Shown here in pieces: positions 9,425-17,885 of a DNA stretch of 42,163 nt. Each line of letters opens with the position of its first letter. Positions within the stretch are counted from its first letter, which is position 1. Position numbers and translations under genes: made by a program. The notes beneath the pieces are model-generated. The model was given only the letters and a program-made list of their open reading frames with translations, was not told the DNA's origin and ran no database searches. The DNA is taken from assembly GCA_020445145.1 (NCBI GenBank), contig JAGRHC010000012.1, forward strand, positions 1 to 42,163, given 5' to 3'. The stretch is from Alphaproteobacteria bacterium. GTDB lineage: Bacteria; Pseudomonadota; Alphaproteobacteria; Micavibrionales; Micavibrionaceae.

Positions 9425-10117
9425 ATGAAGTTTAAGCGTTTATGTCTTGTTTTGAGTTTGTTTTGTGTGGGTTCGATTGCGCTTCCGTCTGAGGCTCGCG
9501 CTGGGAGCTGGCTTGAATTTTTCTTCCCTTCTATGCAGAAAAGGGGCCCTGATCCTGCGGAGACGCTGAAGGCGCCTTTTGCCGATCCCGATGCGGTTAT
9601 TGATGATACTGTGGCAGATGAGACGCCTGAAAACTCTTTGCCACTGGATATGTCTCATCGCTCTGATGCTATTATTGCGGCGTGGGCGCAGCAGAATGTC
9701 TCAGAGTTGCTTTCATACAACGCGGATACCTATCAAAAGGAATATAAGCGTAAGAGCTTGCTTCTGGATAAACATGGTAATTCCGAGTATGTGAAGTTTT
9801 TGCAATCCAAGAATATTCTCAAGACCTTAGGGACTGGAAAGTATGATGTGCGTTGTTTTGTTGAGGATGTTCCACTGTTGATGAATGAAGGACCGGTTAC
9901 GGGTCGTTATCGCTGGTTGTTTCAGGTCAAGGTCATGCTTAGTTATGTGCCGAAGGGGATAACTGACTATAAGGTTACCAAGGAAGATGACAGTATTACG
10001 CAAGAAATGGTGGTTAATCTGCAAGTTGGCCGCGTCGCCGGCGTTAAGAACGAGCATGGCATTTTGATTGAATCATGGGATGGCAAGGTTGTGCGTAAGG
10101 GAGGTGCTGCCCCTTAA
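9425..10117 (+). CDS. Exported DotI/IcmL-like (VirB8-fold) protein
   Basis: The start was set at 9425 because GGAGG lies 7 bases upstream and the product then opens with a clean signal peptide (residues 1-26, ending SEARA). An earlier in-frame ATG at 9308 would bury it. The mature part has a low-complexity acidic stretch and then a domain from about residue 70 to the end. Its pattern recalls the periplasmic C-terminal domain of DotI/IcmL: a helix beginning AIIAAWAQQNVSELLSYN, then YVKFLQSKNILKTLG, a proline-rich PLLMNEGPVTGRYRW, and a V-x-V-x-VGRV strand. DotI is an inner-membrane part of type IVB secretion machines. Here a cleavable-type signal replaces the usual membrane anchor and no other dot/icm gene is in the window. 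Function is therefore open; the family call is by pattern only. It ends 10 bp from the convergent methyltransferase. Confidence 0.6.
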   Translation: MKFKRLCLVLSLFCVGSIALPSEARAGSWLEFFFPSMQKRGPDPAETLKAPFADPDAVIDDTVADETPENSLPLDMSHRSDAIIAAWAQQNVSELLSYNADTYQKEYKRKSLLLDKHGNSEYVKFLQSKNILKTLGTGKYDVRCFVEDVPLLMNEGPVTGRYRWLFQVKVMLSYVPKGITDYKVTKEDDSITQEMVVNLQVGRVAGVKNEHGILIESWDGKVVRKGGAAP

Positions 10118-10127
10118 TCTTCTTTGC

Positions 10128-10895
10128 TTATTGTTTTCTGAGCAGCGCGACGACATGTTGCGCTGTTTTTTCATCCGGCGTGTTGAGGCTTTTGCGGATG
10201 TTATTCCAGATCAGTTTTCTCAGCGGGTGGATTTCGCCCGTGAAGAGCCTGTTATGGGTTAGTTTTTTGTAGAGCTCTTCTCCTTTTACCGGGCTTCTGA
10301 AGAACTTTATTTCAAGAATATCGACCGGAATTCCTGATTGTTCTATTTGCCTACGCAGGAGGGCAGGGTCGTAGTGTCTGTAGTGCTTTTTATATAGGGG
10401 CAGGTTGATGCTCGGGACGCTGATGTAAATGTGTCCTCCTGCGTTTGTCCGGCTGGCGAGGATGTTCAGGAAGCTGCTGACTTCCTGATCCGGTATGTGT
10501 TCAAGGACTTCTACGGCCATGACGGCGTCGAAGGTTTCGGTCATTTCCTTTGCGTCTTTGACCATAAATTCGATATGGGGGAAGAAGGCTTGTGCAAAGG
10601 GGATGGCTTTTTCTGAAAGATCGACACCGACCAGACGCGGGATTTCTGTATTAAAGGCGCCAATAATTGCGCCGTCACCGCACCCGACTTCGAGGACGGA
10701 CGCAGGGGAGAGCTTTTCTATTGTTTCTTTTGCATGGAGCAGGCAGCTCATGTAATCAAAGCCCCAGTCGAGGTGTTGTGTTCTTGATGCGGTCTTATCC
10801 CGCATGAGGCTGGGGATATGGTGGTAGGGGAATTTGTATTGCCTGTCTTGCTCTTTGAAGATTTCGAGGTCTTCTTTTCTTTTTTCCTGTGCCAC
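10128..10895 (-). CDS. Class I SAM-dependent methyltransferase
   Basis: This 255-residue protein has the Rossmann-fold methyltransferase signatures: motif I VLEVGCGDG at 67-75 for S-adenosylmethionine binding, an acidic LVGVDLSEKA strand at 88-97, and VEVLEHIP at 128-135 (motif IV region). This is the Methyltransf_11/23-type layout seen in UbiG-like and small-molecule or polysaccharide methyltransferases. The C-terminal third (HYRHYDPALLRRQIEQSG and a basic tail) is typical of enzymes acting on sugars or lipids, but the substrate cannot be read from the sequence. It is transcribed alone, convergent with the DotI-like gene and divergent from gapR. Confidence 0.85.
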   Translation of the reverse strand: MAQEKRKEDLEIFKEQDRQYKFPYHHIPSLMRDKTASRTQHLDWGFDYMSCLLHAKETIEKLSPASVLEVGCGDGAIIGAFNTEIPRLVGVDLSEKAIPFAQAFFPHIEFMVKDAKEMTETFDAVMAVEVLEHIPDQEVSSFLNILASRTNAGGHIYISVPSINLPLYKKHYRHYDPALLRRQIEQSGIPVDILEIKFFRSPVKGEELYKKLTHNRLFTGEIHPLRKLIWNNIRKSLNTPDEKTAQHVVALLRKQ

Positions 10896-11089
10896 CAGAG
10901 TCTCCTTGTGTTTCTTAAATTCTAGATAGCACAGATTTTGCAGAATTGTTCGTCAGATTGTTTCTTGCACGGGTTTTTTTGTGGGAAAGCGTAAAAAGCA
11001 CTTAGGGGCGGGAGATAATCCGTTACAATCGGGGGGTATCCGAATCATAACCTGAATCCTTTTTCGAGGACCTAGCCAAGGAGTTTATC

Positions 11090-11407
11090 ATGACTGAGAA
11101 TGTCGCCGCTTTTCCATCACCCTCTGATGTTTCCGATGAATCACAAGCTGGGGAAGAGGCTCGTGATGTTGGTGGTGTTGCCGGTGCACGTCTGAAGTCG
11201 TTTATCGAGCGCATTGAGCGTCTGGAAGAAGAAAAAGCGGCTTTGATGGAAGATATCAAGGAAGTTTACGCCGAAGCCAAGGGCGTTGGTTTTGATACCA
11301 AGACGATGCGCAAGATTATCTCTTTGCGTAAGATGGATGTTGAGAAGCGCCGTGAGGCCGATGAGCTGCTTGAGCTTTATAAATCGGCTGTCGGTATGGC
11401 TGCTTAG
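11090..11407 (+). CDS. gapR: GapR-family nucleoid-associated protein (DUF2312)
   Basis: The 105-residue product carries the DUF2312/GapR domain from about residue 27 to 102. It has the coiled-coil core ERIERLEEEKAALMEDIKEV, the YAEAKGVGFDTKTMRKI segment and the basic LRKMD region. GapR, known from Caulobacter, binds overtwisted AT-rich DNA ahead of replication and transcription and assists topoisomerases; it is nearly confined to Alphaproteobacteria. The N-terminal 26 residues are a variable acidic tail. AAGGAG lies 6 bases before the ATG, fixing the start. The next gene begins 11 bp after the stop, so co-transcription with the O-antigen-ligase-like gene is possible though functionally unrelated. 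Confidence 0.95.
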   Translation: MTENVAAFPSPSDVSDESQAGEEARDVGGVAGARLKSFIERIERLEEEKAALMEDIKEVYAEAKGVGFDTKTMRKIISLRKMDVEKRREADELLELYKSAVGMAA

Positions 11408-11418
11408 AGCAGGGCGGT

Positions 11419-13371
11419 ATGGCAGAGGCTTTGAAACCCTTTTCATACAGTCAATTGCTTATGCAAGGCTTAGGGGCAGGGCTTTTTTTGCTTAGCTTTA
11501 TTACCGGCATTTTTTTTAATGGCACGGACAGTTTTTTGTTTATGCCTTGTATCGGCGGTCTGATCGGGCTGTGCGTTTTGATGTTATGGCCGGGGATAGG
11601 CCGTGAATTTTCGGTTCCCCGTTCATGGCTTTTGATCTTTGTGCTGCTTTATTTATCACTGGTCTGGGCCAATATTTTCTGGTCTTTGGTGCCTTATAAC
11701 AGCATTCTGTTCGCCTTTATTTTTAGTATTTTTCCTGTTCTGTTTCTTGTTTTTTCTATGGCGCCGGAGCGGCAAAACTGGCTGGTTGTCTTGGGTAGTG
11801 TCATTGCGGCAGGTGTTGCGGCATTATCCGTCTGGGCGCTGGTTCAATTCTTCTTTCTTTTTGATACTTACGGGCCGCGGATCCATCATCCGATGCTTAA
11901 TCCGAATAATCTGGCTGTTATTTTTAATATGTGCCTTTTTCCTGCTTTTGCGCTCTATGCCCAGCAAAAATCATTGGTGCGGGTTGTTTTGTGCTTTGTT
12001 TTGATCGTTCTTTATATGGCGGCATTGCTGGTAACCCAAAGCCGGGGGGCGTTTTTGTCGCTCTTGATCGCTGCGGTGCCGTTTTTTGTGTTTACCTGGA
12101 AACATCAAGGCATTCAATGGCGCCGGGTTTTGCCTGTTTTGCTTTGTGGGGTTCTGCTATTTGGCGTTGTTAATCACGGGAATTCCGGCAAACTCGGCAA
12201 AAGCATCACGACCTTACCTCAGGATAAGCGGAGCGTGGTTGAACGCCAGTTGATCTGGGGATCGACCTGGGAGATCATTCAGCAGGATATATGGCTCGGG
12301 AAAGGGCTTGGGACTTTTGTCTATTACTATCCGCGTTATCGCTCTCCGCTTGATCGTAGCGACGGCTATTTCGTCCATATGGACCCGTTACAGTTCTGGG
12401 TCGAGGGCGGCGTGTTTTTACCGCTCCTGTTTTATTCCATTCTGGTTACGGTTCTGGTCTTGAGTATCAAGGCTACGCGGCATTCAGAGCCGGGTTCTTC
12501 AGAGCGGTTATGGCTGTGGGCTTGTTTGTGCGGGCTTATGGTTCTGGCTTTGCATTCTCATATATCGTTTCATTTATACATGCCGGCTCCTTTGATTATG
12601 GCGGCGGTTTTGATGGGGATCTGGTTTGCGTATACCCAGCGGACCCTGAAGCTTGAGATTATGCCTTTACGTGTTCCTTCTGGATGGCAACGGGGGCTTG
12701 CAAGGGGCGGGCTTGTTGTGATTGCTGTTCTTCCGATGCTTTGGCTGATAAGCGCAGCTGTCGGGGTTTATTATGCCCAGAAAATTCCTGCGTTGATTAA
12801 TGATGCGGCTTATGATGACGCGCGGCGAGAAATCGATCTCCTTGAGCGATGGTCGCCTTCGAACTGGCAAAAGCCTTATGATTTCGAGTTACAATACAGA
12901 ATTGCTCTTTTACAGGATCGAAACAGGGTCAGTGACCCGGTTCAACGGGCCAAGCTTTTTGAAGAGGCTTTGGGGTTTGCGGCGAAGTCCCGGTCCTTGA
13001 ATCCGGCGTTTACAAATTTGTGGAACCGTGAGGCGTGGCTTCATTATTTGTCCTGGCCTGATCTAGACGCGCAGGGGCGTGAGAAGGCGGTTGTCCTGCT
13101 TCAGGAGGCTTTAGAGGCTAATCCTCTGCTGGTGACAGCCAGAGTGGGGCTGGCGCGCATTTATGAGACTATGGGGCAGGATGCGCAGGCTGAGGCTGTC
13201 CTGGAGCAGGGGATGCGTTATCCGATGCCTATTGGTCCTTCGGCGCTTGATGTTTATCGCGATCTGGCGCGGCTTAAAATGAAGGCCGGCAAGAAGGCTG
13301 AGGCTATCACGGTCTTGAATGAGGCCCAAAAAGCGGCGGACCGTATTGCCGCCCGGGCCAACAAAAAATAA
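11419..13371 (+). CDS. O-antigen ligase/polymerase-like membrane protein with TPR-like C-terminus
   Basis: This 650-residue polytopic membrane protein has about a dozen hydrophobic segments over residues 15-440. It carries the Wzy_C/O-antigen-ligase pattern: VTQSRGAFLSLLIA near residue 205, then a periplasmic loop with WGSTWEIIQQDIWLGKGLGT and a histidine-bearing VHMDPLQFWVEGG before the next membrane segment. The family (WaaL, Wzy, PglL) joins lipid-linked glycans to lipid A, to each other or to protein; which of these cannot be decided here. The soluble C-terminal region, about residues 480-650, is alpha-helical with TPR-like repeats (EALEANPLLVTARVGLARIY, then QAEAVLEQGM..). It follows gapR by 11 bp and is 18 kb from the polysaccharide cluster, which has its own Wzy-like protein. 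Confidence 0.85.
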   Translation: MAEALKPFSYSQLLMQGLGAGLFLLSFITGIFFNGTDSFLFMPCIGGLIGLCVLMLWPGIGREFSVPRSWLLIFVLLYLSLVWANIFWSLVPYNSILFAFIFSIFPVLFLVFSMAPERQNWLVVLGSVIAAGVAALSVWALVQFFFLFDTYGPRIHHPMLNPNNLAVIFNMCLFPAFALYAQQKSLVRVVLCFVLIVLYMAALLVTQSRGAFLSLLIAAVPFFVFTWKHQGIQWRRVLPVLLCGVLLFGVVNHGNSGKLGKSITTLPQDKRSVVERQLIWGSTWEIIQQDIWLGKGLGTFVYYYPRYRSPLDRSDGYFVHMDPLQFWVEGGVFLPLLFYSILVTVLVLSIKATRHSEPGSSERLWLWACLCGLMVLALHSHISFHLYMPAPLIMAAVLMGIWFAYTQRTLKLEIMPLRVPSGWQRGLARGGLVVIAVLPMLWLISAAVGVYYAQKIPALINDAAYDDARREIDLLERWSPSNWQKPYDFELQYRIALLQDRNRVSDPVQRAKLFEEALGFAAKSRSLNPAFTNLWNREAWLHYLSWPDLDAQGREKAVVLLQEALEANPLLVTARVGLARIYETMGQDAQAEAVLEQGMRYPMPIGPSALDVYRDLARLKMKAGKKAEAITVLNEAQKAADRIAARANKK

Positions 13372-13459
13372 CTGTTTATTCCGGGCTTATTTTTCTTGTT
13401 TTATTTTCCAGATATTTGTAATTTGCGCCTGCCTTTTGGTCACGGAAAAGGGAGTGGTT

Positions 13460-14254
13460 ATGGAGAACGGGCTTGTCTTGCCGATTGTCACGGATCGGCT
13501 TTACTTACGCCAGCCTTTGCTTGCTGGTATGTTTCGAGATATTTTGCTTTATGATGATTTTTATTCGTATATGGGCGCTCATCCCGAGGCTTTCCAGCTT
13601 TTTGAGCGAGATACGGATACTGTCCGAATTTTTGATATTACGCGAAAAGAGGGTTTTTATTTTTCGCGGATCAAAAGATCAGATGTTTCATCGAGCGGGG
13701 CCAGGCGCCCCTCTTTTTTTGATGTGAGCGAATTTATATGGACGCTATGCCGCGAGGCCGAGATGTCCCCATACAAAAGCATCGGGCTTATGGTTGTTCG
13801 TAAGGGGGAGGTTGCGCCTTGTGGCCATGTTCGTCTTTGTGACATTGACTGGGAGCGAGGCACAGCGCTGCGTTCTGTGTTCACAGATCCGGATTTACAG
13901 CGTCAGGGGATTGCCAAGGAAGCGCTGATGGAACTTACGTACGGAGGCTTTACCAAACTTGGGCTCCGTGAGGTTTTAATTCGTGTGGATCCCAATAATA
14001 CGCGGTCTATTTCGAATATTCTTAAGAATTTCAGTGCGCGCTTTGTCGGCGAAACGCAGGCCCGCGTTGCGGCGGAAGAGGGGCTTCACAGGCGACATTT
14101 ATATTCTTTGGACCGCGATCATTTTCTGCAGTTTATTTATCCGCGGTTTGTTTCTGCGCAGAAAATTCGTGCGAGTTTGTCTCATCAATTTCAGGGGCAT
14201 GCAGAGGATGGTGCTGATTATCATCATTTCCCTTCCTGTACACCCGATCATTAG
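13460..14254 (+). CDS. GNAT-family N-acetyltransferase
   Basis: Start set at 13460: GGAG lies 5 bases upstream and the product opens with LPIVTDRLYLRQP, the usual first strand of RimJ/RimL-type acetyltransferases. An upstream in-frame ATG at 13319 would overlap the preceding gene by 50 bp. The 264-residue protein has the acetyl-CoA-binding motif A at about 138-158 (RSVFTDPDLQRQGIAKEAL) and the NN..S motif at 179-184, followed by FSARFVGE. The family transfers acetyl from acetyl-CoA to an amine; the substrate is unknown. An insert of about 60 residues between strands 1 and 4 is longer than in short RimI-type enzymes. It ends beside structured repeat A. Confidence 0.85.
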   Translation: MENGLVLPIVTDRLYLRQPLLAGMFRDILLYDDFYSYMGAHPEAFQLFERDTDTVRIFDITRKEGFYFSRIKRSDVSSSGARRPSFFDVSEFIWTLCREAEMSPYKSIGLMVVRKGEVAPCGHVRLCDIDWERGTALRSVFTDPDLQRQGIAKEALMELTYGGFTKLGLREVLIRVDPNNTRSISNILKNFSARFVGETQARVAAEEGLHRRHLYSLDRDHFLQFIYPRFVSAQKIRASLSHQFQGHAEDGADYHHFPSCTPDH

Positions 14255-14267
14255 GGTCCAAGCTCAT

Positions 14268-14383
14268 AGCTTTTCTAAAGACCTGCAAACAATGGTTTTC
14301 TGCGCTTCCGGTACTCAAATACTTTGGTGTATATTCCGTTCCGGTTCTCGAAAACCATTGTTTTCGCTGACTTTATAAAAGCT
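14268..14383. repeat. Structured dispersed repeat, copy A (between convergent genes)
   Basis: This intergenic element can fold into a long two-part hairpin. An inner stem of 13 perfect pairs joins 14287-14299 (AAACAATGGTTTT) and 14351-14363. An outer stem of 13 bp with one mismatch joins 14268-14280 and 14371-14383. The 51-nt loop is nearly the same as in copy B at 24885-24985. Both copies sit in the same orientation between the ends of convergent genes, here the GNAT gene and the CDGSH gene. T-runs follow the stem on both strands, so a two-way transcript-end role is possible. Confidence 0.8.
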
Positions 14384-14396
14384 GTGATTATGAACT

Positions 14397-14654
14397 CTAG
14401 GCCTCGCTGAGTGTCATATGCGTCCCGTCGCAAAACGGGATGTTTTGGGAGTGTTTACAGCGGCAGAGCCTATAGGTTCCGCTTTTTTCAGGCGTGAATT
14501 TGTGGGAGCGCAGTGTGGTATCTGCGGTTTTGTGGGTTCCATCGCAAAATGGTTCGGTTTCCGTTAATCCGCACGTGCAAAATGAGTACTTAGTGCCTGC
14601 CTCAAGCTCAACGATCGAAGGCGAGCGCGCTGCGATTTTCGGGGTGTCGTTCAT
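14397..14654 (-). CDS. Tandem CDGSH iron-sulfur domain protein
   Basis: This 85-residue protein holds two CDGSH-type iron-sulfur motifs. The first ligand set is C26, C28, C37 and H41 (CTCGLTETEPFCDGTH); the second is C64, C66, C75 and H79 (CRCKHSQNIPFCDGTH). Each would bind a [2Fe-2S] cluster through the family's three cysteines and one histidine. Bacterial tandem members are small, soluble and likely involved in redox or cluster transfer; the partner is unknown. There is no membrane anchor, unlike mitochondrial mitoNEET. It converges on the GNAT gene across structured repeat A. The 117 bp upstream are AT-rich with no confident promoter. Confidence 0.93.
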   Translation of the reverse strand: MNDTPKIAARSPSIVELEAGTKYSFCTCGLTETEPFCDGTHKTADTTLRSHKFTPEKSGTYRLCRCKHSQNIPFCDGTHMTLSEA

Positions 14655-14771
14655 GCTGTAATGATGTCCTGTCTATATTTAATACTGATAACTTTTTAAT
14701 GTGAATTTTTTTTAAAAAGAAGCCTTTTTCTTTTGCAACCGATTTCTTTGGGCGAGTTTGTCTAAGTTTCT

Positions 14772-15383
14772 TTATGCATTTAGCTGTGACAGCGGGTTGT
14801 TGGCAGGGGCAGCGGCGATGGGGCCGGTTGGTGCTTGCTGCAGGTCACCGGGTATTCCAGATGCGCTGGCAGTAAACGGGGCTGTGATGACAGGGCTGCT
14901 GCCTATATTCAGGCTAATTTTTCCTGCTTTCGAGGCTGGTGGTTCAAATTTCAGATCTATGTTTTGTTCTGTTACTTTGCTTTCTGCAGGGAGAGAGGCT
15001 GCAAAAGTTCTGAAGTCCTCTTTGCGCATGCTAATTAGACGAACGTATTCTTCCCCTCTATAATTTGTGCCGGTTAGCGGTTCGGATGTTCCGTCTGGAT
15101 TGCGGGTGGACAGTTCCATTAGTATCAAGTTTTTTTCTGTCGGATGTGGCATGAATTTGATCTGGTTGAAGTCCACTGCAAGATCGGGATTCTTCCAATT
15201 CAAAGCTTCTGGTAATGTTGTTACTTGCCTGACATCTACAGGTGTTTCTTGCGCAATCAATATGTTCGCAAGTATTCGGTCGTCAATCTTTGAGGCCATT
15301 ACAGGTAACTGAATCGTTCCTTTTACTGGGAGATGATTTATTGAAAATGCGTTTTGTGCTCTTTGATCTTGTTGCTCAGCCAT
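14772..15383 (-). CDS. Hypothetical soluble protein
   Basis: I do not recognise this 203-residue product. The start was placed at the ATG at 15383 rather than the in-frame GTG nine bases upstream, because GGGTG lies a short distance before it. The N-terminal 25 residues are glutamine-rich and polar. A middle region (about 30-150) alternates beta-like strands such as LILMELSTRNPDG and ITYxxEYVRLISMRKEDF-type segments. The last 45 residues are rich in Ala, Pro, Ser and Gly and look disordered. There are no membrane segments, no signal peptide and no cysteines that suggest metal binding. It lies between the CDGSH gene and acsA on the same strand. Codon use resembles its neighbours, so it is probably a real gene with a narrow distribution. 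Confidence 0.7.
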   Translation of the reverse strand: MAEQQDQRAQNAFSINHLPVKGTIQLPVMASKIDDRILANILIAQETPVDVRQVTTLPEALNWKNPDLAVDFNQIKFMPHPTEKNLILMELSTRNPDGTSEPLTGTNYRGEEYVRLISMRKEDFRTFAASLPAESKVTEQNIDLKFEPPASKAGKISLNIGSSPVITAPFTASASGIPGDLQQAPTGPIAAAPANNPLSQLNA

Positions 15384-15448
15384 GGTTATCACCCGTATTT
15401 ATCATTGTATGTAAATACTATCATATCTTTTTTCAATGGGTCAAAAAA

Positions 15449-17389
15449 TTATTCTTTTGGCACACGTCCCTTGATCAGAGCAGTGACCACGTCTGGCTCT
15501 GCCAGTGTTGATATATCACCAAGATGCTCTTCTTCATAGGCTGCAATTTTTCGCAAAATTCTGCGCATAATCTTGCCTGAACGCGTTTTGGGAAGGGCTT
15601 TTGCGAACTGGATGGTGTCTGGAGATGCGACCGGACCGATCACTTTGCGTACGGTCTGGATGATTTCCTTGCGCAGTTCGTCGCTTTCCTCGCAGCCTTT
15701 CATCAAGGTTACATAGGCGTATATGCCTTGTCCCTTGATTTCGTGAGGGACGCCGACGACAGCGCTTTCTGCAACCTTTTTGCAGGTGTCTATGGCGTCT
15801 TCGACTTCGGCGGTTCCGATGCGGTGGCCGGACACGTTGATGACGTCGTCGACGCGGCCTGTGATCCAGTAGTAGCCGTCAGCGTCGCGGCGGGCACCGT
15901 CGCCGGTCTCATACAGGCCGGGGAAGTGCTTGAAGTATGTGTCTTCAAAGCGTTGATGGTCGCCGTAGACTGTACGCATTTGTCCGGGCCATGAGTCCGC
16001 AATGCAAAGCAGTCCTTCGGTCTCGCCTTTGAGCACTTGTCCCTCTCTGTCTACGAGGAGCGGTTTGATGCCGAGGAAGGGGAGGCTTGCCGAGCCGGGC
16101 TTCAGGTCGAAGCTGACGAGCGGGGTGATCATGTGGCCGCCGGTTTCGGTTTGCCACCATGTGTCGATAATTGCGCAGCGCTTGTCGCCGACAACTTCGT
16201 AGTACCAGTGCCAGGCTTCCTTGTTGATCGGTTCGCCGACTGTGCCCAGGACCCGCAGGGATTTGCGGCTGGTTTTTTTGACGAACTCATCGCCGCCGGC
16301 GATCAGCGCCCGAAGGGCGGTGGGGGCGGTGTAGAAGATGTTGACTTTGTGTTTGTCGACCACTTGCCAGAATCTTGAGGCGTCAGGGTAGCTTGGGACC
16401 CCTTCGTATATGAGTGATATGGCGCCGTTTGCCAGAGGGCCATACACGATGTACGAGTGGCCTGTGATCCAGCCTACATCAGCGGTACACCAGTAGACTT
16501 CGCCGGGGTGATAGTCGAACACATACTCGTGCGTCAGGCTGGTGTAGACCATGTAGCCGCCTGTGGTGTGGAGTACGCCTTTGGGGGCGCCTGTAGAGCC
16601 TGATGTATAGAGAATGAAGAGGGGATCCTCGGCATTCATTTCTTCACATGGGCATTCCGGTTCCTGTATGTCGACCAGATCGTGCCACCAGATGTCGGTT
16701 TCTTCATTCCAGTTGATGTCATTTCCGGTGCATTTCAGGACCAATACCGTGTCAACATTGATGCAGTTTCTTACGGCCTCGTCGACGTTTTCTTTCAGCG
16801 GTATTAGTTTGTTCCCGCGTCGTCCCTGATCGGCAGTGATCACAATGTTGGAGCGACAATCCAGTATACGGTTTTTGAGTGCTTCCGGGGAGAAGCCGCC
16901 GAATACAACTGAGTGAACGGCGCCAATGCGGGCGCAGGCCAGCATGGCATAGACGGCTTCCGGGACCATCGGCATGTAAATAGTGACGCGGTCACCTTTT
17001 TTCACGCCGCGGCTTTTCAGAGCGTTTGCGAGTTTGCAGACTTCCTCTTTTAACTCGCCATAGGTGATTTTTTTACTCTCATTTGGGTCGTTTCCTTCCC
17101 AAATCAGGGCTGTACTTGCGATTTTTTCCGGTAAATGCCGGTCAACGCAGTTATAGCAGGCGTTGAGCGTGCCATCTTCGTACCATTTGATGGATACAGG
17201 CTTTTTAAAGGACGTGTTTTTGATTTTTGTCGGTTTTTTGAACCAGTCAATGCGCTGGGCCATATCTTTCCAGAAGCCGTTCGGGTCTTCTACAGATTGC
17301 TTGTAAAGCGCGTCGAATTCTTCGCGCTTAAGGTGGGCGCGGCGGGTCATGTCCGGGGTCGGGGGGTAGAGGTCCTGTAAGTCTTGCAT
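15449..17389 (-). CDS. acsA: Acetyl-CoA synthetase (acetate-CoA ligase)
   Basis: This 646-residue enzyme of the ANL superfamily activates acetate with ATP to acetyl-AMP and then forms acetyl-CoA, feeding scavenged acetate into central metabolism. Length matches bacterial Acs (about 650). Visible signatures are the phosphate loop [11 protein letters not shown], the [14 protein letters not shown] segment of the active site, the adenine-binding [10 protein letters not shown], the [20 protein letters not shown] hinge region, and near the C-terminus [11 protein letters not shown], whose lysine is the one acetylated to control Acs in other bacteria. The N-terminal ACS domain (residues about 20-80) is present. 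It is followed 70 bp away by an unrelated minus-strand unknown gene and preceded by the EVE gene. Confidence 0.98.
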   Translation of the reverse strand: MQDLQDLYPPTPDMTRRAHLKREEFDALYKQSVEDPNGFWKDMAQRIDWFKKPTKIKNTSFKKPVSIKWYEDGTLNACYNCVDRHLPEKIASTALIWEGNDPNESKKITYGELKEEVCKLANALKSRGVKKGDRVTIYMPMVPEAVYAMLACARIGAVHSVVFGGFSPEALKNRILDCRSNIVITADQGRRGNKLIPLKENVDEAVRNCINVDTVLVLKCTGNDINWNEETDIWWHDLVDIQEPECPCEEMNAEDPLFILYTSGSTGAPKGVLHTTGGYMVYTSLTHEYVFDYHPGEVYWCTADVGWITGHSYIVYGPLANGAISLIYEGVPSYPDASRFWQVVDKHKVNIFYTAPTALRALIAGGDEFVKKTSRKSLRVLGTVGEPINKEAWHWYYEVVGDKRCAIIDTWWQTETGGHMITPLVSFDLKPGSASLPFLGIKPLLVDREGQVLKGETEGLLCIADSWPGQMRTVYGDHQRFEDTYFKHFPGLYETGDGARRDADGYYWITGRVDDVINVSGHRIGTAEVEDAIDTCKKVAESAVVGVPHEIKGQGIYAYVTLMKGCEESDELRKEIIQTVRKVIGPVASPDTIQFAKALPKTRSGKIMRRILRKIAAYEEEHLGDISTLAEPDVVTALIKGRVPKE

Positions 17390-17459
17390 GGTGAAACCTT
17401 GCCTTTGTTATGCTGTACGGGTAATTCTCTTATTGTAAAGCAACAAGGTTACTATTTTA

Positions 17460-17873
17460 CTACAAAACGTGTCCCATTTCACAAATGATTCGCCATTCTT
17501 TGTCCGTAAGAGGCATCACAGACAGGCGAGACTGGCGGACAAGCGCGATATTCTGCAGGTCCGGGTGTGATTTTATGTCTGCCAAGGTTACAGGAGCAGT
17601 CATCGATTTTTTTGGTTTGACGCCAACCGTTACGAATTTTCCGGTCTCATCGTCCGGGTCGGGGTAGGCTTTTTGGGTGATTTCGAGGATGCCGACAACT
17701 TCTTTGCCCTCGTTTGAGTGATAGAAGAAGGCCTGGTCTCCCGGGGTCATGGCTGAGAGGTTGTTGCGGGCCTGATAGTTGCGTACGCGTTTTTCCCAGC
17801 GGCCTTCGCCTTTTTTAAGCTGGTCTTCCCATGAGAATTTGTAGGGTTCGGATTTTAAAAGCCAGTGTGCCAT
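17460..17873 (-). CDS. EVE-domain protein (YTH-like fold)
   Basis: This 137-residue single-domain protein matches the EVE family (formerly DUF55). It opens with WLLKSEPYKFSWEDQ, has W-x-x-VRNYQARN at about 26-36, then GDQAFFYHSNEGKEVVGI and KAYPDPDD, and ends with PLTDKEWRIICEMG. EVE domains share the PUA/YTH fold and bind modified bases in RNA or DNA; the full-length solo form is widespread in Proteobacteria with no firm physiological role. It lies 12 bp downstream of gpsA on the same strand and probably forms the tail of a tsaD-gpsA-EVE transcript. Confidence 0.93.
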   Translation of the reverse strand: MAHWLLKSEPYKFSWEDQLKKGEGRWEKRVRNYQARNNLSAMTPGDQAFFYHSNEGKEVVGILEITQKAYPDPDDETGKFVTVGVKPKKSMTAPVTLADIKSHPDLQNIALVRQSRLSVMPLTDKEWRIICEMGHVL

Positions 17874-17885
17874 TGATTCTTCCTG

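Noticed and set aside
14268..14383. Structured repeat read as an integron attC site or a retron msr-msd
   Set aside because: No attC core sites (GTT..AAC ends), no integrase, no reverse transcriptase in the window, and the placement after convergent genes fits neither.
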